A program made the translations under genes and the position numbers. From Clostridia bacterium (GTDB lineage Bacteria > Bacillota > Clostridia > Christensenellales > UBA1242), in assembly GCA_017650795.1 (NCBI GenBank), contig JAGCEE010000162.1, positions 1 to 5,260 of the forward strand: 5,260 nt of DNA. The letters run 5' to 3'. Positions 1 to 4,635 of this stretch are shown here, piece after piece. Position 1 is the stretch's first letter. Each line of letters begins with the position of its first letter. Below the pieces are notes generated by a model. The model ran no database searches, was not told the DNA's origin, and worked only from the letters and a program-made list of their open reading frames with translations.

Positions 1-188
1 ATCCTTTCATCAGAATATCCCTTGTTCTTGAAATCATTGTAAATGCTCCAAGAAATACCCATTTGATTCCACGGGTCCCAGGCATTTCCCATCATAGCCC
101 TTCGTCCGCCCATTAATTCTTCAAAGGCTTTCTTCTGTTTTTCACATTCCTCGTGAACACGATGATAGTTCGGGTTATTAATATCCAT
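1..188 (-). CDS. Hypothetical protein, 3' part cut by the window edge
   Basis: The reading frame is open from an ATG at 188 to base 1, giving 62 visible codons with no stop, so the C-terminus lies outside. The start is supported by AAGGAG followed by ATAAACT and ATG, the same arrangement as in the genes upstream. The visible part begins MDINNPNYHRVHEECEKQKK, a charged probable helix, followed by a Gly/Arg/Met stretch and an aromatic segment with W at about residues 37, 40 and 47. No membrane segment and no motif I can assign. It is probably co-transcribed with the gene ending at 202, whose stop lies 13 bases before this start. It is too short for the track of longer reading frames but is real, judging by its ribosome-binding site and by filling the space to the edge. 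Function unknown. Confidence 0.8.
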   Translation of the reverse strand, partial: MDINNPNYHRVHEECEKQKKAFEELMGGRRAMMGNAWDPWNQMGISWSIYNDFKNKGYSDER

Positions 189-201
189 AGTTTATCTCCT
201 T

Positions 202-777
202 TTACTTTGTTTGTATATGGTTGATTACATCATCATACATTAGCACATAATCCACATCATCAGATGCAGGTTCTTGTGCACCACATTCGCAAGTACCCCA
301 AGCGGTGTTACATTGAGTACAATAGCAATTACCTTTCTTGGGAATATAAGCCCTAATTACATCTTTTGGGTCAAGATAAAGGACAAAACTAACCGGTGAT
401 TCCCAATCACCACCAGCCCAACACCAAATAATTTCAGTGCCATCTGGCAACCTACTATGAAGAGCTAGGCTTGGGTCACTTTCATCTACTTCGTGATTTT
501 CAAAATCAAAATCTACTTTACTTAAATCCTTGTTTGCAGGAGTCTTAGCATTGTAAGCAACTCTTTGATAGACATAGTGTTCAACCAAGGAATTGTAATA
601 AGCAGACGGAATACTAGCAAAGTTTGGATAACTGCCCAGGGTGTGCTGACAAGTACAATAATCTAAAGCAATTTGATTTGGTTTAACTTCTGGGTCTGAC
701 ATAAGTTCATCATACATCTTGTTTAGAATATCCAACTTGGTTGAACCCATTTTAGCGAATCGTGGTATTAATGCCAT
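202..777 (-). CDS. Cys-rich hypothetical protein, possible metal-binding knuckle
   Basis: This 191-aa protein is not recognised as a known family. Cys residues are clustered: C41 and C43 (Y-C-T-C-Q) and, near the C-terminus, C151, C153, C156, C163 and C165. C153-x2-C156 followed by C163-x-C165 is a plausible zinc-binding knuckle, but I infer this from spacing only. Residues 86-104 are acidic. Residues 109-128 hold LPDGT, then W120-x4-W125 and P128, a pattern also present in the neighbouring protein at 781..1323. No signal peptide or membrane segment is evident, so it is probably cytoplasmic. The start at 777 is preferred over the internal Met at residue 10 because AGGAG precedes ATG 777 at normal distance. 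The upstream stop TAA at 781..783 sits between that site and the start, implying coupled translation with the split-S4 gene. Confidence 0.9.
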   Translation of the reverse strand: MALIPRFAKMGSTKLDILNKMYDELMSDPEVKPNQIALDYCTCQHTLGSYPNFASIPSAYYNSLVEHYVYQRVAYNAKTPANKDLSKVDFDFENHEVDESDPSLALHSRLPDGTEIIWCWAGGDWESPVSFVLYLDPKDVIRAYIPKKGNCYCTQCNTAWGTCECGAQEPASDDVDYVLMYDDVINHIQTK

Positions 778-780
778 AGT

Positions 781-1323
781 TTATTCTCCTATTACGATTG
801 TTCTTTTCTTTCCAATTTTGATTACATCACCGTCTTTAAGTTCTTCAGTGAGTGTGATGTGTTCATTGACCAACCAAGGATTCTTACCAAACTTAGCAAT
901 ATCCCAGGTCATAATCCAACCACAATCAAAGCGAACACCATTACCTGTACCGTGCATTAGGTTTTCCCTAAACTTAGCCAATGTAGGATTCCAACCGTGG
1001 TTATCCCAAATACGAACTGGGAACAATGTACCATCAGGCAACATTGAAAAACCATCGTAGAAAATAATATTAGCAAGTGAAAAAATCTTTGCCTTATCTT
1101 CCTTACGAGAAATTCCCAACTTGGTTTCAAGCATTAAATCTTCATCAGAAATGGTCAAATGTTCAATGTTATCTTCAACTGACTTATCCTTGAAACAAGG
1201 AGGTACGGCATTTTCGTGGAATGAACGAATGATAGAAACACCACCATTCTTAATCATCATTCTAGCTTCACTCTTGGATTGGAAAGCCTTTACACGAACA
1301 AGTTCATCTAAAATATTTGTCAT
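781..1323 (-). CDS. S4 RNA-binding domain protein, domain split by a large insertion
   Basis: In this 180-aa protein the N-terminus (about 4-31) has the first half of an S4 domain: a leucine-rich helix, then SKSEARMMIKNGGVSI, very close to the SKSEAR.LIK.GGV core of the tyrosyl-tRNA synthetase tail and related RNA-binding proteins. The C-terminus (about 151-179) has the second half: LVNEHITLTEELKDGDVIKI and then GKKRTIVI, matching the VN.....LT..DL.DGDVI.VGKRRF..I end of the same domain. About 119 residues (32-150) separate the halves, where ordinary S4 domains have only a few. The insertion contains LPDGT (95-99), W106-x4-W111 and P113. No catalytic synthetase domain is present, so an RNA-binding role is inferred, possibly on tRNA or ribosomal RNA. 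The start at 1323 follows GGAGG, with the preceding gene's TAA (1327..1329) in between. Confident about the gene and S4 similarity; the role is unknown. Confidence 0.88.
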   Translation of the reverse strand: MTNILDELVRVKAFQSKSEARMMIKNGGVSIIRSFHENAVPPCFKDKSVEDNIEHLTISDEDLMLETKLGISRKEDKAKIFSLANIIFYDGFSMLPDGTLFPVRIWDNHGWNPTLAKFRENLMHGTGNGVRFDCGWIMTWDIAKFGKNPWLVNEHITLTEELKDGDVIKIGKKRTIVIGE

Positions 1324-1326
1324 AAT

Positions 1327-1581
1327 TTATTCCTCCACACATTCAAGTGCTACTGGATAATAATTACCCGAAGAACGGGCAAATTCGTTACTAACCTTAC
1401 ACTTTGTCTTTTTCAATGGAACTTGCTTTTCAATACAAGTCATTCCGACATTAGAACCACGTCTAGTAGTTTCTTGTATTTTTGTTTTGGCATCTTCACA
1501 CTGTTGAAGTGTAGTGAAATCAATTGTTGTAGTACCGCCATGATAGGCATTTATGACTAGAACAAAAATTATCTTAAACAT
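1327..1581 (-). CDS. Small exported or membrane-anchored Cys-rich protein
   Basis: The protein is 84 aa from the ATG at 1581. A reading frame extends upstream to 1635, but 1581 is preferred: it has TTGGAG at the right distance, it begins directly with a hydrophobic segment (MFKIIFVLVI), and the longer form would run into the preceding 53-aa gene. The short hydrophobic N-terminus could be a signal peptide or anchor. The remainder has four Cys (28, 49, 61, 81), compatible with two disulfides outside the cytoplasm. F22-x5-C28-x2-A31 recurs with identical spacing in the segment encoded at 1767..1973, suggesting a shared small-protein family. The C-terminus ends ECVEE. The stop lies inside the ribosome-binding region of the S4 gene, so the two are translationally coupled. 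Function not known; an effect on the host envelope is an inference from location only. Confidence 0.85.
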   Translation of the reverse strand: MFKIIFVLVINAYHGGTTTIDFTTLQQCEDAKTKIQETTRRGSNVGMTCIEKQVPLKKTKCKVSNEFARSSGNYYPVALECVEE

Positions 1582-1594
1582 AGTTATCTCCAAA

Positions 1595-1756
1595 TTATAC
1601 AAACTTTGTGAACAGGAACGCAGCAACATTTGCAACTGCTACCAACATTCCACCTACGAACAAACCCAAACGCCAACCCTTATCATATTCAGCAGCCTTG
1701 ATAAAGGTCAATTCACGCTGGGTCATATCTAATTTTTTATTGCTAAATTCATCCAT
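1595..1756 (-). CDS. 53-aa single-span membrane protein
   Basis: This short gene reads MDEFSNKKLDMTQRELTFIK at its start and ends TKFV before TAA (1595..1597). AAGGAG followed by TAAACT precedes the ATG at 1756, a strong site of the same design as its neighbours. Residues 1-28 are polar and charged and could form an amphipathic helix. Residues about 30-49 form one hydrophobic, glycine/alanine-rich membrane segment with a GLFVGG turn, ending in T-K-F-V. Basic residues flanking the N-terminal side (K26, R29) suggest the N-terminus stays in the cytoplasm. It fills the space between the genes ending at 1767 and starting at 1581, leaving 13-base gaps on both sides. Size and layout resemble many tiny phage inner-membrane proteins, including some holin-like ones, but nothing specific identifies a holin. 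Confidence 0.82.
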   Translation of the reverse strand: MDEFSNKKLDMTQRELTFIKAAEYDKGWRLGLFVGGMLVAVANVAAFLFTKFV

Positions 1757-1766
1757 AGTTTACTCC

Positions 1767-1973
1767 TTACTTTGGAACACAAACCCATTTGGCAGCATCT
1801 CTAATTTCAGATTTGTATGAGGACATGCTAAGTTCCCATTTATATCCCGCAGCTTTACATTTACCTTCGCTAGAAAATTCAGCCGTAGCAATTCCAGCAC
1901 CACCATAACCGGCACCACCCTTCCAAACTCCCTGCATATTAGAAAATGCCAAAGTAATAATTAGAACCCACAT
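1767..1973 (-). CDS. Internal-start product: small exported Cys-pair protein
   Basis: Translation from the internal ATG at 1973 would give a 68-aa protein in the same frame as the 152-codon gene. Support comes from AAGGAG at 1983..1988 with a 9-base spacer and from the protein design: a hydrophobic N-terminus of about 12 residues (MWVLIITLAF...), a Gly-rich stretch (GGAGYGGAG), then F33-x5-C39-x2-A42 and C65 near the end (WVCVPK). The F-x5-C-x2-A motif and a second Cys 20-25 residues later are shared with the protein at 1327..1581. It is probably exported or membrane-anchored with one disulfide. It may be made alongside the fusion, or be the only real form of this half if the joined frame is an error. 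Confidence 0.65.
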   Translation of the reverse strand: MWVLIITLAFSNMQGVWKGGAGYGGAGIATAEFSSEGKCKAAGYKWELSMSSYKSEIRDAAKWVCVPK

Positions 1974-2225
1974 AAATAAATTCTCCTTTTTAATTTCTAC
2001 CGACCAAGTTTCACCAGTCGGGTCATAGATTGTTTCACCATTGAGCATTTTGGTAACATCTTCATCGGTGAGTGAAGCCTTTTCATCGTCATAGTGTGTT
2101 CTACTATTCAAATATTCATTAAGACCTTCCACCGTACCTTCAAAGCCATCTACATCGGGAATGTTATCCCAATACATATCACCGGTGTTCCATTCAATGT
2201 AAAAATTGTAAACTTTCTTGTTCAT
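1767..2225 (-). CDS. Hypothetical protein, apparent in-frame fusion of two small genes
   Basis: One frame of 152 codons runs from ATG 2225 to TAA 1767. AAAGGG precedes the start, and the previous gene's stop (2227..2229) lies within that leader. Residues 1-84 form a soluble acidic module, aromatic near the N-terminus (Y6, F8, Y9, W12, Y18, W19), ending WSVEIKKEN. At residue 85 the character changes abruptly: M85 starts a hydrophobic stretch (MWVLIITLAF) typical of an exported protein's N-terminus, followed by a Gly-rich linker and a Cys-pair domain. A strong ribosome-binding site lies just before M85. Changing one base (TTA codon at 1977..1979 to TAA) would end the first module 3 bases before that ATG, exactly as at other junctions here. 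I read this as two ancestral genes joined by stop loss, or as a sequence error. Function unknown. Confidence 0.7.
   Translation of the reverse strand: MNKKVYNFYIEWNTGDMYWDNIPDVDGFEGTVEGLNEYLNSRTHYDDEKASLTDEDVTKMLNGETIYDPTGETWSVEIKKENLFMWVLIITLAFSNMQGVWKGGAGYGGAGIATAEFSSEGKCKAAGYKWELSMSSYKSEIRDAAKWVCVPK
1974..1991 (-). promoter_or_regulatory. Internal ribosome-binding site for the start at 1973
   Basis: On the minus strand the bases before ATG 1973 read AAAAAGGAGAATTTATTT. The AAGGAG core (1983..1988) is one of the best in the window and is positioned 9 bases before the ATG, although it lies inside the coding sequence of the 152-codon frame. This is the site that argues for independent initiation there. 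Confidence 0.65.
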
Positions 2226-2226
2226 A

Positions 2227-2796
2227 TTAACCCTTTTTGAAATCCTTCTTTGCGTCCTTTACTCGCTTATTAGTTTCATTTCTCTTTTCAAGGAATGACT
2301 TACAACCATCAAAGAAATCCATAATTTGTTTGTAATCGTAAGCATTAAATTCCTTGAACTTTTCCACATAGTCTTTGGGATTGTAAGCAATAAGTGGATT
2401 TGGACGATAATAAACCTCGGTTATCTTATAAAAACCCTTTCTAAAATATTCAATGAAATCCACAATATCCTTACATTTAAGTCTATCACAATTAATGCAA
2501 AACCAAGAACTATCCTGTGGCTTATCTGTTCTAAGGATAGAAGGCTTTGTAATCATAATATTTGTGTGAATGTGGTTGTTATTAAGTTTGTTCATAAAAT
2601 AAGTTGACATACAAATTCTAATCAAAGTATCGTCTTTCTTTGTTTGAAAGTGTGGAATAGAACCAAACTCAATTACATAGCTGGTTCCACGGTCATACTT
2701 ATTATCATTCATTGGAATGAACTTCATTCTTGAATGATTATGATTTGTAATAAGGGTCTTAATCCAATTATTAAGGGCATCAGATACTGGTTTCAT
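2227..2796 (-). CDS. Hypothetical protein with basic C-terminal tail
   Basis: A 189-aa protein I do not recognise. It appears soluble and mixed alpha/beta. A Cys group, C100-x2-C103-x4-C108 (FCINCDRLKC), sits mid-protein; three Cys with no clear fourth make metal binding uncertain. Residues 112-134 are aromatic-rich (FIEYFRKGFY, EVYYRP). The last 20 residues are highly basic (KRNETNKRVK then DAKKDFKKG), suggesting contact with nucleic acid or another acidic partner, which is inference. The start at 2796 follows GAGG, with the previous gene's stop TAA (2799..2801) lying between site and start. The end overlaps the ribosome-binding region of the following gene (KKG stop encodes AAAAAGGGTTAA). 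Confidence 0.88.
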   Translation of the reverse strand: MKPVSDALNNWIKTLITNHNHSRMKFIPMNDNKYDRGTSYVIEFGSIPHFQTKKDDTLIRICMSTYFMNKLNNNHIHTNIMITKPSILRTDKPQDSSWFCINCDRLKCKDIVDFIEYFRKGFYKITEVYYRPNPLIAYNPKDYVEKFKEFNAYDYKQIMDFFDGCKSFLEKRNETNKRVKDAKKDFKKG

Positions 2797-2798
2797 AG

Positions 2799-3080
2799 TT
2801 ACCTCACTTCTACAAGTTCAATCTTTACAAATTCGTTTACACATTGATTCTTGAAATCATTCTTTGAAACAATCATTGTTTCTGCTTCTTCAATTTTGTC
2901 TGTGAAATCAATATGACATTCATTGTCATTCGGTCCGCCAATCGTAAAAGACTTGATGTACTTCTTTTCATCAGGACAATACAAGGCATAACATTCAGGA
3001 ACATCATCCTTATCCATAGGACAACCAATCTTCTTACGAAATTCAAACATATCTACATCAAAGGTGCTGTGAAATGACAT
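2799..3080 (-). CDS. Small hypothetical phage-type protein
   Basis: A 93-aa soluble protein. Residues 30-93 have a layout I associate loosely with a recurrent kind of small phage protein: a short beta segment with Y-A-L-Y followed by K-K-Y-I-K-S, then an acidic 'DKIEEAETMIVSKNDF' region and a final V-K-I-E-L-V-E-V strand. I cannot name a family. Five Cys (20, 30, 35, 55, 80) are scattered without a clear binding motif. The start at 3080 follows AGAGAGG and TAACAAA, nearly identical to the leader of the gene at 3096..3464, so the two may be expressed at similar strength. The stop TAA is embedded between the ribosome-binding site and start of the next gene, indicating coupling. Confidence 0.85.
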   Translation of the reverse strand: MSFHSTFDVDMFEFRKKIGCPMDKDDVPECYALYCPDEKKYIKSFTIGGPNDNECHIDFTDKIEEAETMIVSKNDFKNQCVNEFVKIELVEVR

Positions 3081-3095
3081 TTTGTTACCTCTCTT

Positions 3096-3464
3096 TTACA
3101 AAGATGTTCTTAAACCTGTTGTATTTTCAAAAAATTCTTTAACTTGGTCACAAAAAATTCCCTTAATTTCTTTCACGATAACGGGTTCAAATTTCTTGTC
3201 ATTGGGTTGAATACCCTTCATAAAATCATTGGTTGTATATTTGCGGGTCTTAATAAAATAGCAATTATACAAATCCAATCCTTCATCTAATTCAATCTTG
3301 AACTCATTTGCCTTTCGGAACATTTTAAATGAGAATGTGAAAGAATTGTCAGTAATACTAATGGCTTTAGCACCGAGCATGGCTTGAAGTCTACCAAAAC
3401 CCCCATTACACAAGGCTCTTACCATTTCTTTTACCATATAATTGATTTCTTCTTTTGTTTTCAT
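3096..3464 (-). CDS. Conserved small phage protein (GGxxxLxAMxGAK...TGL type)
   Basis: A 122-aa protein and the best-recognised one here. Its ordered motifs match a widespread family of uncharacterised phage proteins that I recall as 'LGGN+F..MTGAK ... L.F.....K..N...I.L...D.Y...F.K ... GVY.D.L...F...TGL.T.L'. Here these are NGGFGRLQAMLGAK (20-33), SFTFSF (41-46), NEFKIELDEGLDLYN (53-67), F70-x-K72, KGIFCDQVKEFF (101-112) and TTGLRTSL at the C-terminus (115-122). Length is normal for the family and no function is established that I know of. It is the first gene after the promoter at 3489..3517, with an 18-base leader containing AGAGAGG, so it should be the most directly expressed gene of its unit. 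No membrane segment; cytoplasmic. Confidence 0.9.
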   Translation of the reverse strand: MKTKEEINYMVKEMVRALCNGGFGRLQAMLGAKAISITDNSFTFSFKMFRKANEFKIELDEGLDLYNCYFIKTRKYTTNDFMKGIQPNDKKFEPVIVKEIKGIFCDQVKEFFENTTGLRTSL

Positions 3465-3488
3465 TTGTTACCTCTCTTGTATGACTAT

Positions 3489-3517
3489 AATATAGAAAAA
3501 GTCCCTGACCTTGTCAA
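3489..3517 (-). promoter_or_regulatory. Sigma70-type promoter for the 3464 -> left-edge unit
   Basis: On the minus strand TTGACA (3512..3517, perfect -35) is followed by exactly 17 bases and TATATT (3489..3494, five of six to consensus). Transcription would start near 3482, giving a leader of about 18 bases that carries the AGAGAGG ribosome-binding site for the gene at 3096..3464. The -35 box and most of the spacer lie inside the terminator hairpin of the preceding unit. Confidence 0.85.
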
Positions 3518-3524
3518 GAACTTT
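3495..3524 (-). terminator. Intrinsic terminator ending the upstream unit
   Basis: Minus-strand RNA reads AAAGTTCTTGAC (3513..3524), loop AAG, GTCAGGGACTTT (3498..3509), then TTC. All 12 positions pair, two of them as G-U (3517/3505 and 3519/3503). The descending arm ends in a run of five T (3496..3500). The two G-U pairs become A-C mismatches in plus-strand RNA, so the structure fits minus-strand transcription only. It lies 26 bases after the stop at 3550 and should end the unit from the right edge. The stem is only moderately GC-rich, so some read-through is likely. Confidence 0.75.
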
Positions 3525-3549
3525 AACTTAAAATTGTGTAAAATAATGT

Positions 3550-3984
3550 TTACTTTTTGACTTTGTAATCGTCAGGTATCTTGTCCTTGAACTTTTCCAA
3601 GAGCATACCTAGAACTACTTCATAGACAGCTTCATCAAATGAACAAGAACTATCATCTACACTTTCGCCACCATAATCAAGGTATTCGGAAGCAAAATCA
3701 TAATGACCCTTGAAATCAATTTCAGCACTTAAATCTAATGCAGTGGTGAAACCCAACATTTCAAAGTCATTTCCATAGTAATAGTACATATCATCTGCAA
3801 AATCTATATCAAATGGCTCAATACCATATTTCTTGTTAATGGCATCAAGGGTATTCACATCGGTTTCCTTAGATTCTTCAATGAATTTCTTAATATCATC
3901 TTCAAGATTGATATAGTCTGGTGTAATGCTATCCAAAACTACCTGTGCAATGTACTTGTTAAACTTCAATCGTTCTCTTTCCAT
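3550..3984 (-). CDS. Strongly acidic hypothetical protein
   Basis: A 144-aa protein with about 35 Asp/Glu against 16 Lys/Arg, so a net charge near -19. Acidic residues dominate the centre and second half (for example FDIDFADDMYYYYGNDFE at about 58-75, and GGESVDDSSCSFDEA later), while both ends are more basic (MERERLKFNK; DDYKVKK). The aromatic-acidic centre is reminiscent of proteins that mimic DNA, as some phage anti-restriction proteins do, but I see no specific family signature and offer this only as an idea. It is the last gene before the terminator. The start at 3984 has AAAGGGG plus TAAAT; the preceding gene's stop (3995..3997) is just upstream of that site. Soluble, no export signal. 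Confidence 0.88.
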   Translation of the reverse strand: MERERLKFNKYIAQVVLDSITPDYINLEDDIKKFIEESKETDVNTLDAINKKYGIEPFDIDFADDMYYYYGNDFEMLGFTTALDLSAEIDFKGHYDFASEYLDYGGESVDDSSCSFDEAVYEVVLGMLLEKFKDKIPDDYKVKK

Positions 3985-3994
3985 ATTTACCCCT

Positions 3995-4186
3995 TTACCA
4001 AGGCATTACTTTTGAATAAGATTCATCTGCATCATAGTCAGTAATGTTGTTCATCTTTTGCTTGTGGTAAGTTCTATTTGTTTTATTACGAATTTTCTTA
4101 ATATCCTTCCAGCACTTGTGCGACAAAGTAATGACTTCGGTACCACCGTGTCTATATTTAAATTTCTTTCGTACTGTTTGCGACAT
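3995..4186 (-). CDS. Small basic hypothetical protein
   Basis: The reading frame can be extended to an ATG at 4243, but the start at 4186 is preferred. It lies 1 base after the previous gene's TAA (4188..4190) and 7 bases after GGAG, whereas the longer start would overlap that gene by 56 bases without a comparable site. The 63-aa product begins MSQTVRKKFKYRHGG and is rich in Lys/Arg/His through residue 44, then ends in an acidic and polar tail (DYDADESYSKVMPW). Such a basic body could bind nucleic acid or the acidic protein encoded next (3550..3984); opposite charge in adjacent genes is suggestive but unproven. No recognised domain. Confidence 0.8.
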   Translation of the reverse strand: MSQTVRKKFKYRHGGTEVITLSHKCWKDIKKIRNKTNRTYHKQKMNNITDYDADESYSKVMPW

Positions 4187-4187
4187 T

Positions 4188-4436
4188 TTACTTCTCCACA
4201 CATTTAATAGTTGCGTTTTTAGGCGGGTTGAGCGTGAAACCAATGTTCACCGCACTATATTCACAATAGAACATAAGTAGTGCTGCAACGAATACTGAAA
4301 TTCGCAACACACGGTGTCTTTTGTTCTTTTCACCATCCAAATAAATTCCAGTTAAACCACAATAAATTAAACACCCAAAGAAAATTGATGTTGCGATAAT
4401 TGTACCAAATTCGGTAAATGGGAAAATAATAGGCAT
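4188..4436 (-). CDS. Two-span inner-membrane protein
   Basis: An 82-aa protein with two hydrophobic segments, about residues 10-32 and 45-63, joined by a basic loop (DGEKNKRHRVLR, 34-45). By the positive-inside rule the loop should be cytoplasmic, with both ends outside. The C-terminal tail (NPPKNATIKCVEK) contains C79, and C58 lies at the end of the second span. The start ATG overlaps the stop of the gene before it as TAATG, and GGGAGG precedes it inside that gene, so translation of the two membrane proteins should be coupled in a near 1:1 ratio. The family is not recognised. Possible roles such as membrane modification or superinfection exclusion are inferences from topology. Confidence 0.85.
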   Translation of the reverse strand: MPIIFPFTEFGTIIATSIFFGCLIYCGLTGIYLDGEKNKRHRVLRISVFVAALLMFYCEYSAVNIGFTLNPPKNATIKCVEK

Positions 4437-4633
4437 TAGAAACCTCCCATGTTACAACCATAATTGTTTCCAGTACAAACGGAATTGTACCAACCACCTG
4501 CTACACCACCATGCCGCGGCATCTTTGTTTCCATTGATTCAATTTGCTTGGATGGCTTTGGTGGAACCTGTGTTTTCTTATCATTACCATCAATGATAAA
4601 AACAAATAGAATTATAATAAGCAAAAGTGGCAT
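4436..4633 (-). CDS. Small single-anchor protein with Cys-containing Gly-rich tail
   Basis: A 65-aa protein. The N-terminus is almost purely hydrophobic (MPLLLIIILFVFIIDG), serving as a membrane anchor or uncleaved signal. A short charged, Pro-rich linker follows (KKTQVPPKPSK), then a Gly/Trp/Tyr segment with C53 and C60, ending GCNMGGF. There is no lipobox, so it is not an obvious lipoprotein. The tail probably lies outside the cytoplasm, where C53 and C60 could form a disulfide. The start at 4633 follows GAGG and ATGTAACT, in which TAA is the stop of the previous gene (4636..4638). It overlaps the next gene by one base, and the pair may work together in the envelope. Spanin-like or lysis-accessory roles are possible but unsupported. 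Confidence 0.82.
   Translation of the reverse strand: MPLLLIIILFVFIIDGNDKKTQVPPKPSKQIESMETKMPRHGGVAGGWYNSVCTGNNYGCNMGGF
4578..4599. repeat. Perfect 8-bp inverted repeat with 6-base spacer
   Basis: TTATCATT (4578..4585) and AATGATAA (4592..4599) are exact reverse complements around ACCATC. The repeat lies in the coding sequence of the small anchor protein, where it encodes IDGNDK just after the membrane segment. No T-run follows on the minus strand, so it is not a terminator. It could be a weak RNA hairpin, a protein-binding palindrome, or chance in AT-rich DNA. Confidence 0.35.
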
Positions 4634-4635
4634 AG

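Noticed and set aside
719..1060. Plus-strand reading frame of 113 codons
   Set aside because: It lies opposite the S4 and Cys-rich genes, lacks a ribosome-binding site, and its product is a low-complexity shadow.
1582..1635. Longer N-terminus for the Cys-rich exported protein (start at 1635)
   Set aside because: It overlaps the end of the 53-aa gene and would bury the hydrophobic N-terminus; the start at 1581 has a good ribosome-binding site.
1608..1820. Plus-strand reading frame of 70 codons
   Set aside because: It is antisense to the 53-aa membrane gene and to the end of the fused gene, with no ribosome-binding site.
2326..2607. Plus-strand reading frame of 93 codons
   Set aside because: It lies wholly inside the 189-aa minus-strand gene, in an AT-rich shadow with no start signal.
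4187..4243. Longer N-terminus for the basic protein (start at 4243)
   Set aside because: It would overlap the two-span membrane gene by 56 bases; the start at 4186 has GGAG and the usual 1-base gap.
4436..4590. Shared 'HGG' tripeptides in three small proteins (in 4436..4633, 3995..4186 and 1327..1581)
   Set aside because: It is only three residues with different surroundings, so probably coincidence.
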